Source: a candidate division KSB1 bacterium (GTDB taxonomy: Bacteria; Zhuqueibacterota; Zhuqueibacteria; Thermofontimicrobiales; Thermofontimicrobiaceae). Taken from it: 64,000 bases of DNA. Shown one piece after another: positions 36,761-45,064 of this stretch. Position 1 is the stretch's first letter; the number at the start of each line of letters is the position of its first letter. The notes under the pieces are model-generated. The model saw only the letters and a program-made list of their open reading frames with translations, ran no database searches and had not been told where the DNA came from. The stretch covers positions 41,863 through 105,862 of the forward strand of contig JAPDPQ010000019.1 in NCBI GenBank assembly GCA_034506395.1. Reading direction: 5' to 3'. The position numbers and the translations under genes were made by a program.

Positions 36761-37933
36761 ATGCCAAAGGCAAAACCGAAGCAAGAGCCTCCGATAGAAG
36801 ATGTAGATGCCATTCGACGAATGCGGGTCGAGCGCTTAAGCCGCATTCTTTTGTTGGTGGTGTTATTGGGCATTGGTCTGCTATTCTTCTGGATGGTCAA
36901 ACCATTCCTGGTGTCAGCGATCCTGGCTGCGGTTTTTTCGGGCTTATTTTATCCGCTCTACAAATGGCTATTGAAGCTCTTTCGCGGCCGAAAAAGTCTC
37001 TCCGCTTTCATGTGCTGCCTCATATTATTCTTGGGACTGCTCATCCCGATCTATGCAGTGGCCAACATGGTATCGCGCGAGGCGATCTGGTTTTACGAAA
37101 GCGCTGAGGATGTGGTGCGCGAGATCATCGCCCAGGGCGATAGCGGGGCGCTTGGCCAAATCAAAAATTTGGAATTGGTCAAAAAGCTCCATCTGGATCA
37201 AATCGATTGGCAGAAAGAATTGGGCGACCTTGCCAAACGGCTGGCAGCGATCCTCGGCACCGTCATCAACAAGGCGTCGAAAAGCACCTTTCAGTTGATC
37301 ACCAACCTTTTTCTCACTTTCTTCGCCATGTTCTATTTCTTTCGCGATGGTGATCGGTTTATCCGTCGCTTCAAATATTTGAGCCCATTGTCGGATCGAT
37401 ATGAAGAGGCGCTGATCCAGCGGTTCATCAATGTTTCCAAAGCGACGATCAAAGGGACATTGCTGATCGGCATTCTGAAAGGCGTGCTTGGGGCTATTAC
37501 TTTTTGGATTTTTGGCATTCATGCCGCAGCGCTGTGGGGCGTCGTCATGGTGATTCTGTCGATCATCCCCATGGTGGGCTTCGGTTTGGTGATGTACCCA
37601 GCCGCTATTATCATGATTGTGATGGGAAAAATCTGGCAGGGCGTCGTCATGCTGATCATCGGCGCTGTGGTCATCGCTCAAATCGATAATGTACTGCAGC
37701 CCAAGTTGGTCGCCAAAGAAGCTGGGATGCATGATCTGCTCATTTTTTTCTCTACTTTGGGTGGATTGAGCATGTTCGGTGTGATGGGCTTCATTATTGG
37801 CCCGATCATCGCAGCGATGTTTGTTGCGGTGATCGAAATCTACGGCACGGAATTCAAATCCCAGCTCGATATTGCCCAACGCATTGGCGCATCTGAGCCA
37901 GGGGTCACGCCTCAGCCAGTGGAGCAAAAATGA
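36761..37933 (+). CDS. AI-2E family membrane permease (copy 2)
   Basis: A 390-residue paralogue of the protein at 23533-24654, with a more charged cytoplasmic N-terminus (PKAKPKQEPPIEDVDAIRR), early helices, the central LFLTFFAMFYFFRDGD segment and C-terminal helices (IIGAVVIAQIDNVLQPKLVAK, GVMGFIIGPIIAAM). The substrate is unknown. I chose the ATG at 36761 because AAAGGA (36749-36754) precedes it by 6 bases; the TTG at 36734 has none. This copy has no cyclic-nucleotide-binding partner next to it. Confidence 0.87.
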   Translation: MPKAKPKQEPPIEDVDAIRRMRVERLSRILLLVVLLGIGLLFFWMVKPFLVSAILAAVFSGLFYPLYKWLLKLFRGRKSLSAFMCCLILFLGLLIPIYAVANMVSREAIWFYESAEDVVREIIAQGDSGALGQIKNLELVKKLHLDQIDWQKELGDLAKRLAAILGTVINKASKSTFQLITNLFLTFFAMFYFFRDGDRFIRRFKYLSPLSDRYEEALIQRFINVSKATIKGTLLIGILKGVLGAITFWIFGIHAAALWGVVMVILSIIPMVGFGLVMYPAAIIMIVMGKIWQGVVMLIIGAVVIAQIDNVLQPKLVAKEAGMHDLLIFFSTLGGLSMFGVMGFIIGPIIAAMFVAVIEIYGTEFKSQLDIAQRIGASEPGVTPQPVEQK

Positions 37934-38060
37934 TCATTCCTCAAAATGATAGCGTGCATCTCATCTAATACTTTGTTAAAGGCAATAAGACAATCAGATC
38001 CGAAACGATGGATTCGGTAGTGAGACGATTTTTTCATTTAGGCCAAACGGAGGGAGACCA

Positions 38061-39332
38061 ATGACTTCTCGAGAGCGGGTAAACCTGGCGCTTCAGCATC
38101 AAGAACCAGATAAGGTGCCGCTGGACCTTGGCGGGAGCGGCGTTACTGGAATGCATGTGAGCTCGGTCTATCTATTGCGTCAAGCACTGGGCTTGGATAA
38201 ACCTGGGACACCAGTGAAAGTGATCGAACCGTACCAGATGTTGGGCGAAATTGCGCCAGATCTCATGGAGGCGCTGGGAATCGACGTTGTCTCATTGAGT
38301 GGCCCAAAAACCATGTTCGGCTTCAAAAACGAAGGCTGGAAACCCTGGCAGACTTTCGATGGGACGCCCGTGCTGGTGCCAGAGGGCTTTAACACCGATC
38401 CAGAGCCAAATGGAGATATCTTGCTATATCCCGAGGGCGATAAATCGGCCCCACCCAGTGGCCGAATGCCCCGCGGTGGCTGGTATTTCGACGCCATAGT
38501 TCGCCAGCCACCAATCGATGAGGATCAACTCAATGTCGAGGATAATTTAGAAGAGTTCAAGCCGATTTCCGACGAGGAACTGGCCTATTTTAAAGCCGAA
38601 GCTGAGCGCCTGACCACCGAAACCGATAAAGCGCTATTGGGCAGTTTCGGCGGCACCAGTTTCGGCGACATTGCACTCGTGCCCGCTGTATGGCTGAAAA
38701 ATCCCCGTGGCATTCGCGACATCGAAGAATGGTATATCAGCACCGTGACACGGACCGATTACGTGTATCAGATCTTTGAACGACAATGCGAGATTGCACT
38801 GGCCAATTTGGAAAAGATCTACCAAGTAATTGGCAACAAAATCTCCGCCATTTTTATTACCGGTACCGATTTCGGAATGCAAACCGGCCCGTTCATCTCA
38901 CCCGCCACATATCGGAAATTATATCAACCCTTTCATAAAATGGTAAATGATTGGGTCCATCAGCACACCCAATGGCGCACTTTCATCCATTCCTGCGGTT
39001 CGGTCTATGATCTGATCCCCGATTTCCTCGATGCAGGTTTCGATATTTTAAATCCCGTACAATGTTCAGCAGCCGGAATGGATCCAAAGCGATTGAAACA
39101 ACAATTCGGGGATAAAATCGTTTTCTGGGGAGGAGCGATCGATACCCAGAAGACTCTGCCATTTGGTTCGCCACAGGACGTTCGAAACGAGGTGATCGAA
39201 CGGATCAAGACGTTCGCTCCAGGCGGAGGGTTCATCTTTAACGCGATTCATAACATACAAGCTCGCACGCCAGTGAAAAATCTGCTGGCATTGTTCGAGA
39301 CATTTAATGAATATCGAAACTACCCAATCTAA
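38061..39332 (+). CDS. uroporphyrinogen decarboxylase family protein (MtaA-like)
   Basis: A 423-residue (beta/alpha)8 protein of the URO-D superfamily (SRERVNLALQHQEPDKVPLD at the start; SCGSVYDLIPDFLDAGFDIL and PVQCSAAGMD near the C-terminal half). It is longer than true HemE (about 350) and lacks its usual N-terminal FMRQAGR motif, so it is more likely a methyltransferase relative that moves methyl groups to or from a corrinoid or thiol. No corrinoid protein is encoded nearby. GGAGGGAGACC is close to the ATG. The next gene begins 37 bases downstream. Confidence 0.8.
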   Translation: MTSRERVNLALQHQEPDKVPLDLGGSGVTGMHVSSVYLLRQALGLDKPGTPVKVIEPYQMLGEIAPDLMEALGIDVVSLSGPKTMFGFKNEGWKPWQTFDGTPVLVPEGFNTDPEPNGDILLYPEGDKSAPPSGRMPRGGWYFDAIVRQPPIDEDQLNVEDNLEEFKPISDEELAYFKAEAERLTTETDKALLGSFGGTSFGDIALVPAVWLKNPRGIRDIEEWYISTVTRTDYVYQIFERQCEIALANLEKIYQVIGNKISAIFITGTDFGMQTGPFISPATYRKLYQPFHKMVNDWVHQHTQWRTFIHSCGSVYDLIPDFLDAGFDILNPVQCSAAGMDPKRLKQQFGDKIVFWGGAIDTQKTLPFGSPQDVRNEVIERIKTFAPGGGFIFNAIHNIQARTPVKNLLALFETFNEYRNYPI

Positions 39333-39369
39333 ACCAACTCTCTAAGATCAATCGCTCCAATCAAACATC

Positions 39370-40545
39370 ATGAAACTTTTCGATCGAACAAAGCTCAACA
39401 CCCTTTCTCTCAGCCAGCGAACCAGCAAATCGGCCATAGAACGCATTGCGTGGCATCCTTCCATGGCTCCTCCACCTGTGAGCCAACATTATCGAGAGTT
39501 AATTGAGAGGATCGCCGTGCAAATGCTCGATGCGCGCCAGCAGCAGGCCAGCGTTATCCTGGTGTTCGGAGCGCATCTAATTAAAAATGGATTAGGTCCC
39601 TTGGTCAAACACATGCTTGAGCAGGGATACGTTAGCCATGTGTCCACCAATGGGGCTGGTTCAATCCACGACTGGGAATTTGCCTTTCATGGCTACTCGG
39701 AGGAGGACGTTCGCGCCAATGTTCACATCGGCCAATTTGGCATCTGGGAGGAAACTGGCAAGTATATCAACCTTGCGGTGTTACTGGGCGCTGCTCGGGG
39801 ACTTGGCTACGGAGAAGCCATTGGCGAGATGATTCATCAAGAATGCCTCATGATACCCTCTTGTGATGCGCTCGAACGACAAGTGCTCCATTTTGTCGAA
39901 AATCACCAATTCGGTCACCCCAAGCTGGCCGCGATGATCGATCTGCTTCGCACGATGCAAAGCCAAAAATTATCCGTGCCAACTGGTCGATTGCCACTCG
40001 CTCATCCGTTCAAACAGTACAGCTTTCAAGCCGCAGCTTTTGGTGCAAAAGTTCCAGTTACGATTCATCCAGGGTTTGGGTACGATATTATTTATACAAG
40101 CCGCTATAATTGTGGCGCGGCGTTCGGTCGGGCATCCGAAGTGGATTGGTTACGATTTGCTCATAGCGTCTCTCAATTGGAGGGTGGGGTCTATCTTTCC
40201 ATTGGCTCTGCTATTATGTCGCCAATGATTTTTGAAAAAGCGCTTTCAATGGCTCGAAACGTGGCGCGACAGTCAGCGCAGTCAATCAGTGATTTTTTAA
40301 TCGTTGTTAACGATATCCAGCCGACCGGCGAATGGTCCTGGGGCACAGGACAAGAACCACCGAAAGACTCGCCCGCCTACTTTTTGCGCTTTTGCAAGAC
40401 GTTTGATCGGATGGGAGCCAGGGAAATGCATTACCTCTGCCTCGATAATCGGGCATTCTTGATGAATCTTTATCATTGCTTGAGGCAAAAATCGGAACCG
40501 GCCCCAGAAAATACTGGCGTGACGGTGCCTCGCAGCAGCTTATGA
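39370..40545 (+). CDS. conserved protein of unknown function, possibly deoxyhypusine-synthase-like fold
   Basis: I do not recognise this 391-residue protein with certainty. The segment ILVFGAHLIKNGLGPLVKHM, then STNGAGSIHDWEFAFHG and GQFGIWEETGKYINLA, resembles the NAD-binding core of the deoxyhypusine synthase superfamily (where TTAGG and HD-type motifs occur), and later IHPGFGYDIIYTS could be part of the same Rossmann-like domain. True deoxyhypusine synthase modifies eIF5A, which bacteria lack, so any enzymatic role must differ. It has no signal peptide. It follows the URO-D-like gene by 37 bases and precedes a HAD phosphatase, so a small pathway is possible. Confidence 0.55.
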   Translation: MKLFDRTKLNTLSLSQRTSKSAIERIAWHPSMAPPPVSQHYRELIERIAVQMLDARQQQASVILVFGAHLIKNGLGPLVKHMLEQGYVSHVSTNGAGSIHDWEFAFHGYSEEDVRANVHIGQFGIWEETGKYINLAVLLGAARGLGYGEAIGEMIHQECLMIPSCDALERQVLHFVENHQFGHPKLAAMIDLLRTMQSQKLSVPTGRLPLAHPFKQYSFQAAAFGAKVPVTIHPGFGYDIIYTSRYNCGAAFGRASEVDWLRFAHSVSQLEGGVYLSIGSAIMSPMIFEKALSMARNVARQSAQSISDFLIVVNDIQPTGEWSWGTGQEPPKDSPAYFLRFCKTFDRMGAREMHYLCLDNRAFLMNLYHCLRQKSEPAPENTGVTVPRSSL

Positions 40546-40623
40546 TCCCATAAGATCATGGCTATTAGAAGTTTTGTCTAAGGATTCTGGAAGAGGGGAC
40601 AATTTTCTTCAACAGAATGAGTG

Positions 40624-40695
40624 CTCCACAGCAACAATTGCTAAACTGCATTTGGTGGCATTTCATTGCTGTGGGAGTAAAAGTTCTTTTTAATA
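40624..40695 (+). terminator. probable terminator after the deoxyhypusine-synthase-like gene
   Basis: CTCCACAGCAA (40624-40634) pairs with TTGCTGTGGGAG (40666-40677) with one bulged base; TAAAAGTTCTTTTTAAT follows. The loop is 31 bases, long for a classic terminator. The CCCACAG core recalls the repeat at 12965-13065. Confidence 0.45.
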
Positions 40696-40794
40696 CAGCA
40701 TTGAAGTCTGACGAAGCAATTTGATGATGCTTAAAAATTTTGAATTGATAGAGAGCGAAACAATTTTTAAAGGTTAACCCAAAGTTCAGACATC

Positions 40795-41673
40795 ATGATA
40801 ACTCCATCAATCGAAATCATCCGACCATTTGATGGCCGCAGGATTACGACGGCGTTGTTCGATTTTGATGGCACACTGTCGCGCGAGCGCGATGGCTGGA
40901 TTAATCTCATGGTTGCCACCAATGCTGCTGCGATGGCTGCTGCATTGCCCAATGTGCCAGTGTCTGAAATTTTCAGTTGGGCGATCAACGACATCGAACA
41001 GACGATTGGAATCCCCACCTATCAGCAGATGAAGCGTCTCGCCGATGCCATTCGGAATCGAGGCGGCATTAGCTTATCGCCAGGGCGCTATAAAGAAGTT
41101 TATAACTTCGTATTGCAGGCCATGGTCAAAACAGCGCATTGGCAGGTAGAGACCGAGCAGCGTTCCATCGAAGAATTAAGGGTTCCAGGCGCCATTGAAT
41201 TGCTGACCGCAATGGCGGACAAATTGGGACATGGCGCACTATTTTTAGCGAGTGGGACCGACATCGAACCCGTCATAGAAAGCTCCCGCTTTTTGGGATA
41301 CGCCCCGTTCTTCGAAAACCGGATCATTGCATCCGGTTTTAATGGGCATTATGAGGACTGTCCCAAAAGACAGATCATCGACCAGCTTATTCGGGAACGT
41401 CGGCTCGGACCTGGTGAGTTGCTCACCTTTGGCGATGGCGTCCCAGAGATCGAATATACCGCGCAATCTGGTGGAATTTCTGTGGGGGTTTTGACACGGG
41501 ATGAAAGCCATTATGAATTTCTTGGCCATTTCACGCATACCAATAAGCGACAGCGCTTGATTCAGGCTGGCGCGCATGTGTTGGTCTCGAATTTTTGTGA
41601 AACAGAGCAACTTATGGAACTTCTATTTTCTGACCAAACATTGTTTTCCAGCGCTAAAAATGAGTTGAATTAG
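40795..41673 (+). CDS. HAD-superfamily phosphatase
   Basis: A 292-residue HAD hydrolase with the nucleophile motif LFDFDGTLS (Asp23, with Asp25 as acid/base), a helical cap, motif II LFLASGTD, and motif IV FGDGVPEIE. It should dephosphorylate a small metabolite or sugar phosphate in the cytoplasm. The ribosome site before the ATG is weak. Position next to the unusual 39370 gene suggests a shared pathway, but the 249-base gap with a hairpin argues against strict co-transcription. Confidence 0.82.
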   Translation: MITPSIEIIRPFDGRRITTALFDFDGTLSRERDGWINLMVATNAAAMAAALPNVPVSEIFSWAINDIEQTIGIPTYQQMKRLADAIRNRGGISLSPGRYKEVYNFVLQAMVKTAHWQVETEQRSIEELRVPGAIELLTAMADKLGHGALFLASGTDIEPVIESSRFLGYAPFFENRIIASGFNGHYEDCPKRQIIDQLIRERRLGPGELLTFGDGVPEIEYTAQSGGISVGVLTRDESHYEFLGHFTHTNKRQRLIQAGAHVLVSNFCETEQLMELLFSDQTLFSSAKNELN

Positions 41674-41911
41674 TTGTAGCTAATGCATATATTCTTTTGT
41701 CTAAATAACAATGACTCAATCGAATCGATTTCGAACTGATGTCTATCAACAAAATCGTCGGAACCAAGTGATCTTCATATCTTTGGCTGTGATCGTCCAG
41801 AGTTGCGATCGAATTCGTGCATGAGCATGGCATCCTGATTCGTGGACAATCTGAATGGTATTTTGATGATAGCCAACGGACGATGATCAATTAAGCGAAA
41901 GGAGCCGCGCC

Positions 41912-43066
41912 TTGAGCAACGATTCAAAAAGCAAATTATTAGTGCTACTGTTCACGCTTGCGCTCTTGATCTCCTTCTCCTGGTGTTTTGCTCAGCCTCA
42001 TGGTCGGACCGAACTCAACATTCCCAATATCCCAGGCTACATCACCTTAAAATGTGACTTTCATACCCATACGGTTTTTTCTGATGGATCTGTCTGGCCG
42101 ACCGTGCGGGTGGAAGAAGCCTGGCTCGAGGGATTGGATGCGATCGCCATCACCGATCATATCGAATATCTGCCCCATAAGGATGATATCACGCCCAACC
42201 ATGAACGCCCCTATCAAATTGCCAAGACAAGAGCAGATGAGTTAGGCATTATTTTGATCAAGGGAGCAGAGATCACCCGCGACATGCCACCGGGACATTT
42301 CAATGCGCTGTTTCTGAAGGAAATTGATCCATTGGACACAAAAGACTGGCACGATGCGCTGAAAGCCGCGCATGACCAAGGAGCGTTCGTGTTCTGGAAC
42401 CATCCTGGCTGGCGCCAACCTCAAGAAGTTCCTGTCTGGTATAAGGAACACACTGAACTGCTGGAATCTGGCTGGTTTCAGGGGATCGAGATCGTAAATG
42501 AATACAGTTACTATCCGCTGGCATTTCAATGGGCGAAGGAGAAAAAGCTGACCATTCTGGGGAACTCCGATGTCCACTCCCCAATCCAGTTGACCTATAA
42601 TCCAGCTCGAGGCCAACATCGTCCCATAACTTTGGTATTTGCCAGTGAAAGATCGGAGTTGGCTATCAAACAAGCTCTGCATGCCCGACGCACGGCTGTT
42701 TATCATAACGATTTCATTTACGGGGATGCGCAATTTTTAACAGCAATTTTTCAAGCTGCAAACCAAATTGTAACCCCAGAGGCGACAATCAAAGGCACAA
42801 ACCGAGCGATTATTCAGATTCGGAATGATTCTGATCTATTATTCGAATTGATAGCTTCGGGTTCGCGAGAAGAAATTTCTTTTCCAGAGAAAATATTGAT
42901 TTTTCCGAAACGAACCGTGGAATTTCAAGTGAGGGGAAAATCGAAAAGTGTGGCAGGCAAAAAGGAAATCATATTGCCATTTATTGTGAAAAACCTTTTA
43001 TCAGCACCAGATCAAAGCGTGCCGATCGACTTCAAAATTGTGATCCAGTTTCTACCTGAATCATAA
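41912..43066 (+). CDS. exported PHP-domain protein, Sb-PDE-type phosphodiesterase
   Basis: A 384-residue protein with a signal peptide (LLFTLALLISFSWCFAQ) and a PHP metal-dependent phosphoesterase domain: CDFHTHTVFSDGSVW, ITDHIEY, KGAEIT, WNHPGW and GNSDVHSP supply the metal ligands. This N-terminal layout (GRTELNIPNIPGYITLKCDFH) matches what is called the Sb-PDE family, which hydrolyses organophosphate diesters; the natural substrate here is unknown. A C-terminal Ig-like segment follows. The start is a TTG with AAAGGAG (41898-41904) 7 bases upstream. Confidence 0.82.
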   Translation: MSNDSKSKLLVLLFTLALLISFSWCFAQPHGRTELNIPNIPGYITLKCDFHTHTVFSDGSVWPTVRVEEAWLEGLDAIAITDHIEYLPHKDDITPNHERPYQIAKTRADELGIILIKGAEITRDMPPGHFNALFLKEIDPLDTKDWHDALKAAHDQGAFVFWNHPGWRQPQEVPVWYKEHTELLESGWFQGIEIVNEYSYYPLAFQWAKEKKLTILGNSDVHSPIQLTYNPARGQHRPITLVFASERSELAIKQALHARRTAVYHNDFIYGDAQFLTAIFQAANQIVTPEATIKGTNRAIIQIRNDSDLLFELIASGSREEISFPEKILIFPKRTVEFQVRGKSKSVAGKKEIILPFIVKNLLSAPDQSVPIDFKIVIQFLPES

Positions 43067-43131
43067 GCGACCAGCTCAACTTTTTTGATATCATCGAGCT
43101 GTTGCAACCTAATTTTGAGGGAATATGGGCT

Positions 43132-44289
43132 ATGAATGATCTTTTGAAGTGGCGGAAGGAATTTCCGATCCTGGAAAAGACAGTTTATCTGATCAACAAC
43201 TCCCTGGGTGCGATGCCGCGGGCGGTGTATGACAATTTGAAGCTGTACGCCGATATCTGGTCCACACGAGGGATTCGGGCTTGGGAGGAAGGTTGGTGGG
43301 AGTTCATCGGCGAGATCGGCAATATCCTGGCAGATATCATCAATGCCCCTAAAAATACCATCTCTATGCATCAGAACGTCACCATCGCCGAAGCTGTGGT
43401 GCTCTCCTGCTTCAATTTTCAAGGGAAGCAGAACAAGATCGTTTACAGCGATATGAATTTTCCCTCAGTGATGTACTTATACCAGGCGCAAATCCCGAAC
43501 GGTGCAAAAATCCAGATCGTTCGCTCCGAGGATGGTATCACGGTTCCCACCGAAAAAATGGTCGCTGCGATCGATGACGAGACATTGCTGGTGCCGATCT
43601 CGCACGTCTTATTCAAAAGCGCTTACATTCAGGATGTTGAGGCGATCATCGAAAAGGCACATCAACATGGAGCCCATGTTGTGCTCGATACTTATCAATC
43701 GGTTGGAACCGTTCCAGTGGATGTCCAAAAACTGAACGTCGATTTTGTGGTCGGTGGTTCGATCAAATGGCTATGCGGTGGTCCTGGTGCCGCTTATCTC
43801 TACGTTCGCTCCGATCTCGGTGGCCGTTTGCAACCAAAGTTAACCGGCTGGATGGCGCATCAGATGCCATTTGCGTTCGAGCCCACCATGCGATTCACCG
43901 ATAACATCGCTTTCAAATTTTTGAATGGCACGCCCCATTTGCCAGCGCTCTATACGGTAAAGGCTGGCTATGAGATCATCCGACAAGTGGGTGTCGAAAA
44001 TATCCGACGTCGTTCGGTTCAGTTGACCGAGCGGATCATCCAACACGCTCAACGCTTTGGATTTAAAATCAATAGTCCCCTCAATGCTGACCAGCGCGGT
44101 GGCACTGTGGTTGTGCAAATGGAGAACAGCCAGCAAATCGCAAAAGAACTGTTGAAACGGGATTTTCTGATCGATTGGCGACCGAACGCTGGCATCCGAA
44201 TTTCGCCGCATTTCTACAATACGGAAGATGAGGTCGACGCCATCATGGAGGAGATCTGGAAACTGTCGAATAACCGATCTTTGATTTGA
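43132..44289 (+). CDS. class V aminotransferase-fold PLP enzyme, kynureninase-like
   Basis: A 385-residue fold-type I PLP enzyme. Residues for the cofactor are clear: VVLDTYQSVG with Asp186 and GGSIKWLCGGPGAAYLYVR with Lys212. The WLCGGPG stretch and the INNSLGAMP start are typical of kynureninase and its relatives, which cleave kynurenine to anthranilate and alanine; a cysteine-desulfurase-like or isopenicillin-epimerase-like role is the alternative. No other tryptophan-catabolism gene is in the window. The ATG at 43132 has GAGGGA at 9 bases; the TTG at 43102 is unsupported. Confidence 0.8.
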   Translation: MNDLLKWRKEFPILEKTVYLINNSLGAMPRAVYDNLKLYADIWSTRGIRAWEEGWWEFIGEIGNILADIINAPKNTISMHQNVTIAEAVVLSCFNFQGKQNKIVYSDMNFPSVMYLYQAQIPNGAKIQIVRSEDGITVPTEKMVAAIDDETLLVPISHVLFKSAYIQDVEAIIEKAHQHGAHVVLDTYQSVGTVPVDVQKLNVDFVVGGSIKWLCGGPGAAYLYVRSDLGGRLQPKLTGWMAHQMPFAFEPTMRFTDNIAFKFLNGTPHLPALYTVKAGYEIIRQVGVENIRRRSVQLTERIIQHAQRFGFKINSPLNADQRGGTVVVQMENSQQIAKELLKRDFLIDWRPNAGIRISPHFYNTEDEVDAIMEEIWKLSNNRSLI

Positions 44290-44639
44290 TCGAATAGCCA
44301 GTCTTCTTTTTGGGAAGATAGCCAGAATAATTGGCTGAACGCTTCAAAAATTCGAAAAGGAACATGATTATGGAGCCATCGGTTAAGGATACCAGCGCGC
44401 GATGTTGTGACGAACATCCTGCTCAATTCAATAGTTAAATGCCATTGGATGTTTTTTTCCAATGAGAAACTTGATGCTCCAATTCCATTACGCGCCCAAA
44501 ATCGGAACCAATAACTAGCTTTGTTCATTTTGGATTAGACGGTTATCTGCGTCGATAGGAGATATTCTGACTGCTCAAATCTTGATGACGCAATTATCTA
44601 AAACCAACATTATAACAATAAACTTTGGAGGATAAAATT
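44290..44639. other. intergenic region upstream of the Rho-N protein gene
   Basis: No gene is seen. CATTGGA/TCCAATG around a TG-T7 loop (about 44442-44465) forms a small hairpin. TTGGAGGATAAAATT just before 44640 is the ribosome site of the next gene. Confidence 0.4.
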
Positions 44640-44963
44640 ATGGCGTACACCTTCAAGGAACTCAAAGGTAAGACGGTTGCAGAATTGCGGGAAATTGCGA
44701 AGACTATCGAGCATGAGGCGGTGAAGGGATATACGCAATTGAACAAAGAGCATTTGTTAAAGGCATTATGCACCGCCTTGAATATCGATATGCATGAGCA
44801 TCATGCGGCAAAGCTTCAGGAGAAGACCAATATCAAAAAAGAGATCCGCAGATTGAAAGTAGAGCGGGATAATGCCATCGCCGCCCATGACCACAAAAAG
44901 CTTAAAGAAATCCGAAGAGAGATCAAAATTTATAAGAATAAACTCCGACGAGCAATACTATAA
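44640..44963 (+). CDS. small Rho-N/SAP-like coiled-coil protein
   Basis: A 107-residue basic protein. Residues about 2-45 (FKELKGKTVAELREIAKTI, then KEHLLKALCTALNID) look like the Rho termination-factor N-terminal or SAP-like helix-extended-loop-helix fold, which binds nucleic acid; residues about 60-107 are a Lys/Arg/Glu-rich helix likely to form a coiled coil. It could be a small nucleoid- or RNA-associated protein. TTGGAGG lies about 8 bases before the ATG at 44640. It stands alone, with its own hairpin after the stop. Confidence 0.7.
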   Translation: MAYTFKELKGKTVAELREIAKTIEHEAVKGYTQLNKEHLLKALCTALNIDMHEHHAAKLQEKTNIKKEIRRLKVERDNAIAAHDHKKLKEIRREIKIYKNKLRRAIL

Positions 44964-44984
44964 TTTCCACCCGAGCAAGAGGTT

Positions 44985-45015
44985 GCTGACTGGTCACCTT
45001 GATTGACCAGTCAGC
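44985..45015 (+). terminator. hairpin after the Rho-N gene
   Basis: A perfect 12-bp stem, GCTGACTGGTCA (44985-44996) with TGACCAGTCAGC (45004-45015), around a 7-base loop. Only a weak AAATTT follows. The same stem core occurs in hairpins at 55947 and 60914. Confidence 0.7.
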
Positions 45016-45064
45016 ACAAATTTCCGATGGATTTAGATGCTCATTTTTATCTGAAGAGACTTTC

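Noticed and set aside
38061..39332. Assignment as true uroporphyrinogen decarboxylase (hemE)
   Set aside because: The protein is about 70 residues longer than HemE, lacks the usual N-terminal FMRQAGR-type motif, and no heme genes are adjacent.
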